The position numbers and the translations under genes were made by a program. Under the pieces are notes generated by a model that was not told where the DNA came from, made no database searches, and worked only from the letters and a program-made list of their open reading frames with translations. Positions 33,151 to 41,752 of a stretch of DNA of 64,000 nt are shown here, one piece after another (within the stretch, counting starts at the first letter, position 1; each line of letters starts with the position of its first letter). The stretch is from the NCBI GenBank assembly GCA_040079935.1, contig JBEBJI010000001.1:124001-188000 (forward strand), read 5' to 3'. This stretch comes from Methylotenera_A sp040079935 (GTDB lineage: Bacteria > Pseudomonadota > Gammaproteobacteria > Burkholderiales > Methylophilaceae).

Positions 33151-33960
33151 TTACTTTTTATCTGTAACACCAGGCACTTCAATTTTAGCTTTTTCTTTCA
33201 AACCCAGCATCATTTTTTCTAGTTTACGCTGTTGCAAGGTGCGCTCTAAGCCATCTTTTACCTTGTCGTAACTTGGCACTTGTGTTGCGCGTGAATCAAC
33301 CAATTTAATCACGTGCCAACCAAATTGCGTTTGAATAGGAGCAGTTGTAGTTTCACCCTTTTTAAGGCTAGTCACTGCGTCACTAAAGGGTTTTACCATA
33401 CCAGCAGCTGAGAACCAGCCTAAATCGCCGCCCTTGTCTTTGCTGCCTGGGTCGAGTGATTTCTCTTTAGCTAGTTTAGCAAAGTCGCTGCCTTTTTTAA
33501 TTTGTGCTGTGATATCGGTGGCTTCAGCTTCAGTTTTAACCAAAATATGACGTGCGCTATATTCTTTGTCGCCTAATTCTTTTTTGTATTGCTCGTAAGC
33601 CGCTTTTTTGTCTGCATCAGAAACTGGGTTTTTCTTCATAAAATCGGCTAAAAATGCGTTCACCACTAGTTTGCGGTGACCAATTTCTTCTGCAATGATT
33701 AAATCAGAATTTTTATCAATACCTTGTTTTACCGCCTCTTGAAAAGCGAGTTCAGAGCCTACCAGTTCGTTAATCACAGCATTTTTTAAACCTTCACCTT
33801 TTTGGCCGCGTGCTTGCGCATCTTTTACAATAAAATCCACCCACGATTGTTTAATCGGTTTGCCATTCACGGTGGCTGCTGCATCGGCCGCATATAAAGT
33901 TGGAGTGAAAGATAATGCAGATAAGGTGGCGATTGCGAGGAATATTTGTTTGATTTTCAT
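33151..33960 (-). CDS. Periplasmic parvulin-type peptidyl-prolyl isomerase
   Basis: 269 aa with a signal peptide (about 1-24, TLYA-AD). A SurA/PrsA-like helical N-terminal segment is followed by a parvulin domain (about 132-228) starting SARHILVKTEAEA and containing GGDLGWFSAAGMVKPF and TQFGWHVIKL. It assists folding of exported proteins. Last gene of the yciB-yciI-bolA-ppi run, closed by a terminator. Confidence 0.92.
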   Translation of the reverse strand: MKIKQIFLAIATLSALSFTPTLYAADAAATVNGKPIKQSWVDFIVKDAQARGQKGEGLKNAVINELVGSELAFQEAVKQGIDKNSDLIIAEEIGHRKLVVNAFLADFMKKNPVSDADKKAAYEQYKKELGDKEYSARHILVKTEAEATDITAQIKKGSDFAKLAKEKSLDPGSKDKGGDLGWFSAAGMVKPFSDAVTSLKKGETTTAPIQTQFGWHVIKLVDSRATQVPSYDKVKDGLERTLQQRKLEKMMLGLKEKAKIEVPGVTDKK

Positions 33961-34015
33961 AGGAAATCCTTAAGTTAAAAATATGAGTCTTGCGAGATAA
34001 AATTAATCTTGTAGC

Positions 34016-34279
34016 CTAAATGGCATCATCTGGCGAAATTGCAAGTATGCTTATAGCATGAATTTGTTGCGGAATTAAGTGTGTCAAAGCTTGATAAATC
34101 ATACGATGTCGCATTATCTGCGATTTTTGCGAAAATTGCGAGCTTACAATTTTTAGCGTGAAATGCCCGCCACCAGTGTTGCCTTTATGGCCGGCGTGTA
34201 GCGCGCTATCATCTTGAATTTCAAGGCTAATCGGGTTTAGTGTAGCTAGTCTAGTTTTAATAACTTCGGTTAAATTCAT
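34016..34279 (-). CDS. bolA: BolA family protein
   Basis: 87 aa with the BolA core: SLEIQDDSALHAGHKG, then GGHFTLKIVS and the RHRMIYQAL helix. BolA proteins bind monothiol glutaredoxins and [2Fe-2S] clusters and affect morphology and stress responses. It lies 26 bases after yciI and 55 before the parvulin gene, the standard betaproteobacterial order. Confidence 0.92.
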   Translation of the reverse strand: MNLTEVIKTRLATLNPISLEIQDDSALHAGHKGNTGGGHFTLKIVSSQFSQKSQIMRHRMIYQALTHLIPQQIHAISILAISPDDAI

Positions 34280-34305
34280 ACTATATTTTGTAAATTACTT
34301 CAGGT

Positions 34306-34608
34306 TTAGGGTAGCGATTTGCGAAAAGGTTTCACAACAACGTTGGCATACACGCCAGCGCTGACAAACGGATCAGCTTCTGCCCAGCTTTTTGCCGCGG
34401 CTAAATCACTAAATTCTGCCACAATTAAACTGCCGCTAAAGCCCGCTGGCCCTGGATCTGCGCTATCGATGGCGGGGAAAGGTCCAGCCAAAAGTAAGCG
34501 ACCTTGGTTTTGTAGTTCGGTTAAACGTGCTAAGTGTTGAGGTCTAGCATTCATGCGTCTTTCAAGGCTGTTGGCTACATCTTCCGCAATAATGCTATAC
34601 CACATCAT
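34306..34608 (-). CDS. yciI: YciI family protein
   Basis: About 100 aa of the YciI/YCII family (MWYSIIAEDV, HLARLTELQNQGRLLLAGPFP, WAEADPFVSAGVY). The His and Asp of the fold's active-site-like pocket are present; the E. coli homologue's function is not settled. The frame opens further upstream (ATG at 34629 and 34620), but the ATG at 34608, preceded by AAGAG, best fits the family N terminus. It overlaps the end of yciB. Confidence 0.9.
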   Translation of the reverse strand: MMWYSIIAEDVANSLERRMNARPQHLARLTELQNQGRLLLAGPFPAIDSADPGPAGFSGSLIVAEFSDLAAAKSWAEADPFVSAGVYANVVVKPFRKSLP

Positions 34609-35149
34609 TTTTCTCTTCATCTGGGTCAATCAAATACTTTCTTAACACAAAAGTATGCGCGACCATAAACAAAAACAGCATGCTGGTGACACCAAAAAGT
34701 TTAAAGTTGACCCAAGTATTTTCGCTGTAATTAAAAGCAACATATAAATTTAAAAAGCCCAAAGCCACCAAAAACCCCACCCAAACTAAGTTGACTTTAT
34801 CCCAAATTGGCTTAGGCGCATGAATCATTTTGCCCATCATTTGCTGAATAAAATTTTTCTTAAAAAACAGGTTTGAAACCAGCAATACCATAGCCATCAG
34901 CCAATACAGCACGGTCGGTTTCCACATAATATAAGTTTTATCGTGCAACAAAAGCGTAACGCCGCCCAGCACGCTAATAATGGCTCCGTTAACCAGCAAC
35001 ATTTTCTCTATTTTACCGTGACGAATTTTGGCGTAAATAATCATGGCAAGCGTCGCAGCAATGGCAACGGCAGTGGCCACATAAATATCGTACATTTTAA
35101 ATGCGACAAAAAATAAAATGACCGGCAGTAAATCAAAGAAAAATTTCAT
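34595..35149 (-). CDS. yciB: Inner membrane septation protein YciB/IspZ
   Basis: A 184-aa membrane protein with about five transmembrane helices and the family motif MKFFFDLLPVILFF, with KPTVLYW and FKLFGVTSMLFLF. YciB links cell division and envelope biogenesis in E. coli. It heads the yciB-yciI-bolA-parvulin run and is divergent from the PHP nuclease gene. Confidence 0.93.
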   Translation of the reverse strand: MKFFFDLLPVILFFVAFKMYDIYVATAVAIAATLAMIIYAKIRHGKIEKMLLVNGAIISVLGGVTLLLHDKTYIMWKPTVLYWLMAMVLLVSNLFFKKNFIQQMMGKMIHAPKPIWDKVNLVWVGFLVALGFLNLYVAFNYSENTWVNFKLFGVTSMLFLFMVAHTFVLRKYLIDPDEEKNDVV

Positions 35150-35252
35150 AAGGCTATCGGCTATAAGCTTGTGTATCTGCGAAGCCAGTATTTTGCTATG
35201 ATTTGTCTATAAAAGCAAAACTACAATTTTCAAACTTTAATTACATAAATTT

Positions 35253-36104
35253 ATGGCCGCTCAAATCGACTTACATTGCCACTCCACCGTTTCTGACGGC
35301 TTATTTTCGCCACCAGATTTAGTTGCTTACGCGGCAAAACGTGGCGTAAAAGTGCTAGCACTGACAGATCACGATGATATGGGTGGCCTGCAAGCCGCGC
35401 GGGAAGCGGCTCTTGAGCACGATATTCAATTTATCAATGGCGTGGAAATTTCAGTGACTTGGAAAAGACGCACCTTGCATATTGTCGGCTTAAAGGTGGA
35501 TGCAAATAACGTTGCGTTAAAAACGGCACTTGATAAAGTACGCATTGGCCGCGATGAGCGCGCGCAGGAAATGGGTGATGATTTAGCCCGGGCTGGCATT
35601 CATGGCGCTTACGAAGGCGCAAAAGCGCTGGCCGCGCAAAGTATTATTACACGTACACATTTTGCGCGTTTTTTGGTAGAAAACGGTCACTCAAAAGACA
35701 CTAAAAGTGTGTTTAAAAAATATTTGGTGAAAGGCAAGCCAGGCTTTAAAGAGCACGAATGGATGAGCCTTGAAACAGCTGTGAGTTTGATTAATGCTGC
35801 TGGTGGCTCTGCAGTGATTGCGCATCCTGGGCGCTATGATTTAGGCACCATTAACATGTTATTACTTATGCACGAATTTAGAAGCTTGGGTGGGGCGGCA
35901 ATCGAGGTGGTAACAGGTAGTCATGCACCGCCTCAGTATCAACAGTTTGCCAAAATTGCGCATAAATTCAGCTTAAAATCATCGCTAGGCTCTGATTATC
36001 ACGGTTCTGGTATCTCGTATATGGAGATGGGTTGTATTCCTGACCTGCCTGAAATTTGCGTACCAGTGTGGGATGACTGGCCAGAAGCAAAATATCTTTG
36101 TTAA
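35253..36104 (+). CDS. PHP-domain phosphoesterase (YciV/RNase AM type)
   Basis: 283 aa with PHP metal-binding motifs IDLHCHSTVSDG (residues 5-16), LTDHDDMGG (about 37), VIAHPGRY (about 190) and SLGSDYHGSG (about 247). E. coli YciV/RNase AM is a 5'-3' exonuclease acting on RNA ends and on 3',5'-bisphosphonucleotides; this protein has the same length and motifs. First gene of the plus-strand run to rluB; yciV-yciO adjacency is conserved. Confidence 0.9.
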   Translation: MAAQIDLHCHSTVSDGLFSPPDLVAYAAKRGVKVLALTDHDDMGGLQAAREAALEHDIQFINGVEISVTWKRRTLHIVGLKVDANNVALKTALDKVRIGRDERAQEMGDDLARAGIHGAYEGAKALAAQSIITRTHFARFLVENGHSKDTKSVFKKYLVKGKPGFKEHEWMSLETAVSLINAAGGSAVIAHPGRYDLGTINMLLLMHEFRSLGGAAIEVVTGSHAPPQYQQFAKIAHKFSLKSSLGSDYHGSGISYMEMGCIPDLPEICVPVWDDWPEAKYLC

Positions 36105-36134
36105 AAAGATATTTAATTAAGGTTTCTTAGCTAA

Positions 36135-36758
36135 ATGGCACAGTATTTTGTGATCAATGCCGAAAATCCACAGGCTAGATTAATCAATCATGCGGTAGAA
36201 ATTTTGCGCGAAGGTGGCGTCATCGCGTACCCGACTGACTCCAGTTATGCGCTGGGTTGCATGCTGGGTTTTAAAGATGCACAAGATAGAATCCGCCAGA
36301 TTCGTGGCTTGGGCGATGACCATTTGTTTACGCTGGTGTGCAAAGATTTAAGCGAGCTTTCAACTTATGCGCAAGTCGGTAACAGCCAATTTAGGCTGTT
36401 GAAAGCCAATACGCCAGGCGCTTACACATTTGTGCTGAAAGCCACTAAAGAGGTTCCACGCCGTTTGCAGCATCCTAAACGTAGTTCGGTAGGCATCCGT
36501 GTGCCGAATCACGCTGTGGTGCAAGCCTTGTTGGAAGCGCTTGGCGAACCTATTTTAAGCATGACTTTGCAATTGCCGGAAAATGACGAGCCACTGAATG
36601 AAGCTTGGGAAATTCGTGATAAATTAGAACATGCTGTCGATTTGGTAATTGATTCAGCCATTCATCATTCGGGTTTGACTACGGTAATTGATTTGACGGA
36701 AGCCGTGCCAATATTGGTTCGCCAAGGCGCAGCTAGCGCCGCGCCATTTGGTTTGTAA
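36135..36758 (+). CDS. yciO: YciO, Sua5/YrdC family protein
   Basis: 207 aa of the Sua5/YrdC/YciO family: GGVIAYPTDSSYALGC, IRGLGDDHLFTLVCKDL, SVGIRVPNH and STVI-like TTVIDLT. TsaC/Sua5 members make threonylcarbamoyl-AMP for tRNA t6A. The KxR-type pocket is less clear in YciO-type proteins, so tRNA modification activity is uncertain. It lies 30 bases after the PHP gene and 12 before the M50 protease gene. Confidence 0.9.
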   Translation: MAQYFVINAENPQARLINHAVEILREGGVIAYPTDSSYALGCMLGFKDAQDRIRQIRGLGDDHLFTLVCKDLSELSTYAQVGNSQFRLLKANTPGAYTFVLKATKEVPRRLQHPKRSSVGIRVPNHAVVQALLEALGEPILSMTLQLPENDEPLNEAWEIRDKLEHAVDLVIDSAIHHSGLTTVIDLTEAVPILVRQGAASAAPFGL

Positions 36759-36770
36759 AAAAGGAAAAGT

Positions 36771-37403
36771 ATGGAACTTAACATTGTACAAAAAATAGCG
36801 ATATATGCGCTGCCCATCATATTTGCCATCACCGTGCATGAGGCCGCGCATGGCTATGCGGCTAAATATTTTGGTGATTTAACTGCAGAAAAATTAGGCA
36901 GAATTTCGCTCAACCCGCTTAAACATATCGACCCGTTCGGCACCATTTTGCTGCCCGCGCTCACAGTGATGCTGGGCGGCATTTTGTTCGGCTGGGCAAA
37001 ACCAGTACCTGTTAATTTTGCCAATTTGCGCAATCCTAAAAAAGATATGTTGTGGGTCGCCGCCGCAGGCCCCGCCTCAAATTTAGTCATGGCGATTTTT
37101 TGGGCATTTGTCATTAAATTTTCAGCCACGGCCGGCGCGTATGCGCTGCCAATGGAGATGATGGGCAAGGCTGGTGTATCTATTAACGTGGTATTAATGG
37201 TGCTTAATTTATTGCCGCTGCCGCCGCTCGATGGCGGGCGCATCGCGGTGAGTTTGCTACCAATGCATTTGGCGCGGCCGTTCGCACAAATCGAGCGTTA
37301 CGGCTTTTTTATTTTAATTGCACTGCTTTTTACAGGCGTGTTGAGTAAAATTTTAGATCCATTTATCAGCTTTGCTTATCGCATCATTTTCAGTCTAATT
37401 TAA
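36771..37403 (+). CDS. Site-2 protease family (M50) membrane metalloprotease
   Basis: A 210-aa membrane protein. The zinc motif HEAAH (about residues 23-27) lies in the first helix and the third ligand region LNLLPLPPLDGGRI (about 143-157) is intact. It lacks the PDZ domain of RseP and belongs to the compact Rip-like/YwhC type. The substrate is unknown. The ATG is preceded by AAGGAAAA. It precedes trpS by 41 bases, a conserved pairing in Betaproteobacteria. Confidence 0.9.
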   Translation: MELNIVQKIAIYALPIIFAITVHEAAHGYAAKYFGDLTAEKLGRISLNPLKHIDPFGTILLPALTVMLGGILFGWAKPVPVNFANLRNPKKDMLWVAAAGPASNLVMAIFWAFVIKFSATAGAYALPMEMMGKAGVSINVVLMVLNLLPLPPLDGGRIAVSLLPMHLARPFAQIERYGFFILIALLFTGVLSKILDPFISFAYRIIFSLI

Positions 37404-37444
37404 CTTGCTATAATAAACATAATTCAAATAAGGTTTTAAATCTC

Positions 37445-38647
37445 ATGGCAATAGAACGCGTTTTATCGGGCATGCGCCCAACGGGGAATTTACATTTAGG
37501 CCATTACAATGGCGTACTTAAAAATTGGATTAAGCTACAGCACGAGCATGAATGCTTGTTTTTTGTGGCCGATTGGCACGCACTCACGACGCATTATGAT
37601 ACGCCTGAAATCATTGAGGAATCGGTGTGGGAGATGGTCATTGATTGGCTGGCAGCGGGGGTGGATCCTGCCAATGCGACGATTTTCATACAATCACGTG
37701 TGCCAGAACATGCAGAATTGTTTACGCTACTTTCCATGATTACGCCGCTCAGTTGGCTGGAGCGTGTGCCGACTTATAAAGACCAGCAGGAAAAACTCGC
37801 CAGCAAAGATTTATCTACTTATGGCTTTTTGGGCTATCCATTATTACAGTCTGCGGATATTCTCATCTACAAGGCCACGCAAGTGCCAGTCGGCGAAGAC
37901 CAAGTGCCTCATATTGAATTTACGCGTGAAATCGCGCGCCGTTTTAATCACATTTACGGTAAAGAGGCTGGCTTTGAAGATAAAGCTATCTCTGCCATTA
38001 AAAAACTCGGCGGTAAAAAAGGCGCATTTTACGAAGAAATGCGCAGCGCTTATCAGCAAGATGGCGATGAAGAAGCGCTGGAATCCGCGCGCGCATTGAT
38101 AGAAGAGCAACAAGGCATGAGTATGGGCGATAAAGAGCGTTTGCTCGGTTACCTTGAAGGCGGAGGCAAAATGATTTTGGTTGAGCCAGAATATAAACTG
38201 ATGCCAGCCAGCAAAATGATGGGCTTAGACGGCCAAAAAATGTCGAAATCGTACAACAACACCATTGCGCTACGAGAAGATTTGGACGTGGTCGCCAAAA
38301 AAATCAAAACTATGCCGACTGACCCAGCGCGTATTCGCCGCACCGATGCGGGCGACCCAGCTAAATGCCCAGTGTGGCAACTGCACGAAGTCTATTCTGA
38401 CAATAACGTAAAAGATTGGGTGCAAATCGGCTGTAAAGGCGCGTCAATAGGCTGTATCGAGTGCAAACAACCGGTGATAGAAGCGGTGATAAAAGAACTG
38501 AAACCGATTCAAGAACGCGCCGCGCAATATGCCGAAGACCCGACATTGGTGAAAAACATCGTCGCTGAAGGCTGCGAAAAAGCCCGCAAACTAGCGCGTG
38601 AAACTATGCGCGATGTGAGAGATGCGATGGGTTTGAATTACAGTTAA
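37445..38647 (+). CDS. trpS: Tryptophanyl-tRNA synthetase
   Basis: 400 aa, class I aminoacyl-tRNA synthetase with GNLHLGHYNG (HIGH motif, residues 13-22) and QKMSKSYNN (KMSKS, about 263). It is longer than the roughly 330-aa E. coli form, with a helical stretch around residues 185-245 rich in Glu. I recall this longer form from other Betaproteobacteria. Confidence 0.95.
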   Translation: MAIERVLSGMRPTGNLHLGHYNGVLKNWIKLQHEHECLFFVADWHALTTHYDTPEIIEESVWEMVIDWLAAGVDPANATIFIQSRVPEHAELFTLLSMITPLSWLERVPTYKDQQEKLASKDLSTYGFLGYPLLQSADILIYKATQVPVGEDQVPHIEFTREIARRFNHIYGKEAGFEDKAISAIKKLGGKKGAFYEEMRSAYQQDGDEEALESARALIEEQQGMSMGDKERLLGYLEGGGKMILVEPEYKLMPASKMMGLDGQKMSKSYNNTIALREDLDVVAKKIKTMPTDPARIRRTDAGDPAKCPVWQLHEVYSDNNVKDWVQIGCKGASIGCIECKQPVIEAVIKELKPIQERAAQYAEDPTLVKNIVAEGCEKARKLARETMRDVRDAMGLNYS

Positions 38648-38662
38648 ATATGCGGAGCGAAA

Positions 38663-39040
38663 ATGAAACTAATACTTATATCTATTTTAATTACAGCAAC
38701 TTTTCAAACTAGCTGTTTCGCTGAAGAATCGACTTATGACCTAATTCTTAAGGGCAAAAAATGTGAAGAAGGCTATAACCAGCAATTGGATTGTAGCTAT
38801 AAGATAGATAAAGATTTTTGGCTGTCTGTGGCGGGTGTTGGAATTCCTGATGCTGGAATTACATTTATGAAATCAGATTTCAATGGTCAATATTATGGAA
38901 CTTATGGAATGTTACACGGCTGTGTAATTGTAAAGCCAGGAACAAAAAATAAAACAATTAATCCTATTGATTTTGCATTCGTCTCTCCTAAAAATGGGAA
39001 GGTTTATAAAGACTGGCAAAGTTGTCAAGCAGGCTATTAA
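38663..39040 (+). CDS. Small exported cysteine-containing protein of unknown function
   Basis: 125 aa with a signal peptide (about 1-20; MKLILISILITATFQTSCFA). The mature part has four cysteines (KKCEEG, LDCSYK, HGCVIV, QSCQAG), suggesting two disulfides in the periplasm. GGAG is well placed before the ATG. I recognise no family. The gene is clearly more AT-rich than trpS and scpA on either side and breaks an otherwise conserved trpS-scpA neighbourhood, which points to insertion by transfer. Confidence 0.75.
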   Translation: MKLILISILITATFQTSCFAEESTYDLILKGKKCEEGYNQQLDCSYKIDKDFWLSVAGVGIPDAGITFMKSDFNGQYYGTYGMLHGCVIVKPGTKNKTINPIDFAFVSPKNGKVYKDWQSCQAGY

Positions 39041-39097
39041 GCAAGCGTAAAGTGTGCAAAACGGTTTAAATTTCACATAAAAATAACAAAAATAAAT

Positions 39098-39132
39098 GCT
39101 CTGGGAGCCAATATCCATGAGGGTTGCAGGCC
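39098..39132 (-). repeat. 35-bp dispersed repeat upstream of scpA (intergenic)
   Basis: Left arm GCTCTGGGAGCC, reversed core AATATCCATGA, right arm GGGTTGCAGGCC. Its end overlaps a possible minus 35 hexamer of the scpA promoter. Confidence 0.87.
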
Positions 39133-39154
39133 ATGTGTTTTTAACTAATATAAT
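39124..39154 (+). promoter_or_regulatory. Possible scpA promoter overlapping the repeat
   Basis: TTGCAG (39124-39129, inside the repeat arm) and TATAAT (39149-39154) with a 19-base spacer. A start near 39161 would leave a short leader containing AGGAAA before the TTG start codon at 39174. The spacer is longer than ideal. Confidence 0.45.
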
Positions 39155-39173
39155 GTATCAATAGGAAATAGAT

Positions 39174-39971
39174 TTGCTTTTAACCACATCAGAAATCAAA
39201 ATCCATGATGTCAAAATCAAGGGCGAGCTGCTAGCGGAGCTGCCGCAGGATTTATACATTCCGCCAGATGCGCTGGAAGTATATTTAGAGGCGTTTGAAG
39301 GCCCGCTCGATTTGCTGCTCTACCTCATCCGCAAACACAATCTGGATATTCTCGATATTCCTATGGCGCAATTGACCGCGCAATATATGGTTTACGTGGA
39401 AAGAATGAAAGTAATTAAACTGGAACTGGCGGCGGATTATTTGCTGATGTCGGCGATGTTGATTGAGATTAAATCGCGCATGTTGCTACCAAAACCTGCC
39501 GAAATTGAAAGTGAAGATGACCCTAGAGCCGAATTAGTGCGCCGCTTGATGGAATACGAGGCTATTAAACTCGCCGCGGCGCGTTTGGATGCCATGCCGC
39601 AAGTGGGCGTGGATATTACGGTTGCGGCTGCTTATTATCAGCACATTAGCGAAATTAAACTACCCGAGGTGAGTTTGGATGAATTGGTGGAAGCGTGGCG
39701 CAATGTGCTGAAACGCGCCAAGCTCAATTCGCATCACAAAATTGGCAAAGCAGAGTTGTCGGTGCGTGAGCATATGAGCCAGATTCTGCGCCGCTTAAAG
39801 AGTGATGGCATGGTGGAATTTTCGCAATTATTTGATATTAATATTGAGGGTTTACCAAAGTTAGTGGTGAATTTTTTAGCGATTTTAGAGTTGGCGAAAG
39901 AAGGCTTAATTCGCATGACGCAACAGCAAGCGTTTTCACCCATTTATTTGCAAGCGAATAGTAGTGAGTAA
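39174..39971 (+). CDS. scpA: Segregation and condensation protein A
   Basis: A 265-aa kleisin: N-terminal Smc-binding region with the EAFEGPLDLLLYLIRKHNLDI signature shortened to FEGPLDLLLYLI here, and a C-terminal winged helix. It bridges SMC heads and recruits ScpB for chromosome condensation. The start appears to be TTG at 39174 with AGGAAA 5 bases upstream. Two bases separate it from scpB. Confidence 0.93.
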   Translation: MLLTTSEIKIHDVKIKGELLAELPQDLYIPPDALEVYLEAFEGPLDLLLYLIRKHNLDILDIPMAQLTAQYMVYVERMKVIKLELAADYLLMSAMLIEIKSRMLLPKPAEIESEDDPRAELVRRLMEYEAIKLAAARLDAMPQVGVDITVAAAYYQHISEIKLPEVSLDELVEAWRNVLKRAKLNSHHKIGKAELSVREHMSQILRRLKSDGMVEFSQLFDINIEGLPKLVVNFLAILELAKEGLIRMTQQQAFSPIYLQANSSE

Positions 39972-39973
39972 GC

Positions 39974-40525
39974 ATGAAAGAACCTGACAACATTATCGAA
40001 TTTAAGCAAATCTTAGAAGCCGCGCTACTTACAGCTGGCCAGCCATTAAGCTTGGATGAAATGTTAAAACTCTTCGCAGGGCGCATGGAGCGCACCACTT
40101 TGCGCATGTTGCTGGATGAGCTGAAGAACGATTGGAGCGAAAAAACGTTAGAGTTGGTACAAGTCGCTAGCGGTTATCGCTTTCAGGCCAAGCAACAATT
40201 TAGCGAATTTATTGTGCGTTTAAGCCCAGAGCGTCAGCCAAAATATAGCCGTGCAGTGATGGAAACCTTGGCGATTATTGCCTACCGCCAACCTGTAACA
40301 CGTGGCGACATTGAGCAAATTCGTGGCGTGGCGGTGAACCCGAATGTGATGCGCCAATTGCAAGAACGTGATTGGATAGATGTAGTCGGTCAGCGCGAAG
40401 TACCAGGCAGGCCTTCTCTTTATGCGACCACTAAGCATTTTTTAGATGATCTCAATTTGCGCTCTTTAAGCGAGTTGCCGCCGTTCGATGATTTTGCACA
40501 AACCGAAATTCCATTAGAAAATTAA
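39974..40525 (+). CDS. scpB: Segregation and condensation protein B
   Basis: A 183-aa winged-helix protein with ILEAALLTAGQPLSLDEM at the N terminus and the conserved ETLAIIAYRQPVTRGDIE and GRPSLYATTKHFL motifs. It dimerises and binds ScpA in the SMC-ScpAB complex. The order scpA-scpB-rluB is standard. Confidence 0.95.
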   Translation: MKEPDNIIEFKQILEAALLTAGQPLSLDEMLKLFAGRMERTTLRMLLDELKNDWSEKTLELVQVASGYRFQAKQQFSEFIVRLSPERQPKYSRAVMETLAIIAYRQPVTRGDIEQIRGVAVNPNVMRQLQERDWIDVVGQREVPGRPSLYATTKHFLDDLNLRSLSELPPFDDFAQTEIPLEN

Positions 40526-40580
40526 AGGTTTTTGCAGTAACTGCTGTAAAATGCGCATTTACAATCAATAAGTTATCAAC

Positions 40581-41750
40581 ATGGCACGTCCATTCAAACA
40601 ACAGCGCGACCCGCAAGCCGTTCCACGCCGTCCAAAAACCAACTTCACTAAATTAGAAGTGGATGAAAATGCCACGCCAGAACCCACGCAGCGCCTACAT
40701 AAGCTGATGGCATTAGCTGGCTTGGGTTCACGTCGTGATATGGAAACTTTAATCGAATCTGGTCGTGTGACGGTGAATGGTTTGCCTGCCAAACAAGGCC
40801 AAGGCGTAACGCAATATGACATTGTGCGCCTTGATAGTCGTCCATTAAAACTGCCTTTTGAAGCCGAATTGCCGCAGATTTTAATCTACCACAAGCCAGA
40901 AGGCGAAATTGTTAGCCAAGACGACCCAGAAGGTCGCGCCAGCGTGTTTGATAAACTGCCACGCATTAAGCAAGGCAAGTGGATAGCCATCGGCAGGCTG
41001 GATATGAATACGTCGGGCTTGCTGATTTTTACCAATTCTGGCGAGTTGGCGAACCGTTTTATGCATCCGCGCTACGAAGTGGAACGCGAATACGCGGTGC
41101 GGATTTTTGGCGAATTAACCGAAGGTCAAATGCTGCAACTGACGCAAGGCATTGAACTGGAAGATGGCCCTGCCGCCTTTGATAGCATTTCGCCTCAGGG
41201 GGGCGAGGGCGCGAATCATTGGTATCAAGTGGTGATTCGCGAGGGCAGAAATCGCGAAGTGCGGCGCTTGTTTGAGGCATTTCAATTGCCAGTGAGCCGC
41301 CTCATGCGCGTACGTTTTGGCCCAGTTAATTTACCGCCGCGTGTAAAACGTGGCGCCATGTTGAAACTTGAGCAAAAACAAGTGGTTGAGTTGCTGGAAT
41401 GGGCAGGTTTGGAAGTGCCAAAAACGCCGATGAAACAGTTGAATCAGCGTGAAAAAGACAAAGCCACCGCGGTATTTGTGCCGAAAGTGCGCAAGCAGCG
41501 CATGAGCGCGCTGGATAGAGATCCTAATTATAAAAAACAGCATGACCAATTGGTTGCTAAAAATAGCGAAAACAGCAGGTCTGGAAGCCGCATGGATATT
41601 AGTTCGCAGGGCGGTGCCAAAAAGCCTGCGTTAGGACAATCTAAACCGAGAAAATCTGCAAACCGCCGCGTTCGTGGTGATTTGCCAGCTGCGCCCCAAG
41701 TGAAAAATAGGCCGCAAAAGAAAAGCGATAACAATCGCGGCAGAGGTTAG
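40581..41750 (+). CDS. rluB: 23S rRNA pseudouridine synthase B with a long basic tail
   Basis: 389 aa. An S4 RNA-binding domain (about 34-80, QRLHKLMALAGLGSRR) is followed by the RsuA/RluB catalytic domain with GRLDMNTSGLLI (catalytic Asp about residue 139) and GRNREVRRLFEA. It modifies U2605-type positions of 23S rRNA. After residue about 285 the protein continues in a basic, low-complexity tail rich in Lys, Arg, Gln and Asn, longer than in E. coli RluB. A 35-bp repeat copy in that tail encodes SGSRMDISSQGG (residues 333-344). The stop is 2 bases from the convergent prmB stop. Confidence 0.93.
   Translation: MARPFKQQRDPQAVPRRPKTNFTKLEVDENATPEPTQRLHKLMALAGLGSRRDMETLIESGRVTVNGLPAKQGQGVTQYDIVRLDSRPLKLPFEAELPQILIYHKPEGEIVSQDDPEGRASVFDKLPRIKQGKWIAIGRLDMNTSGLLIFTNSGELANRFMHPRYEVEREYAVRIFGELTEGQMLQLTQGIELEDGPAAFDSISPQGGEGANHWYQVVIREGRNREVRRLFEAFQLPVSRLMRVRFGPVNLPPRVKRGAMLKLEQKQVVELLEWAGLEVPKTPMKQLNQREKDKATAVFVPKVRKQRMSALDRDPNYKKQHDQLVAKNSENSRSGSRMDISSQGGAKKPALGQSKPRKSANRRVRGDLPAAPQVKNRPQKKSDNNRGRG
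41578..41612 (+). repeat. 35-bp dispersed repeat in the rluB tail
   Basis: Left arm GGTCTGGAAGCC, core GCATGGATATT, right arm AGTTCGCAGGGC. Read in the sense frame as SGSRMDISSQGG within a disordered basic tail. Confidence 0.87.
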
Positions 41751-41752
41751 TT

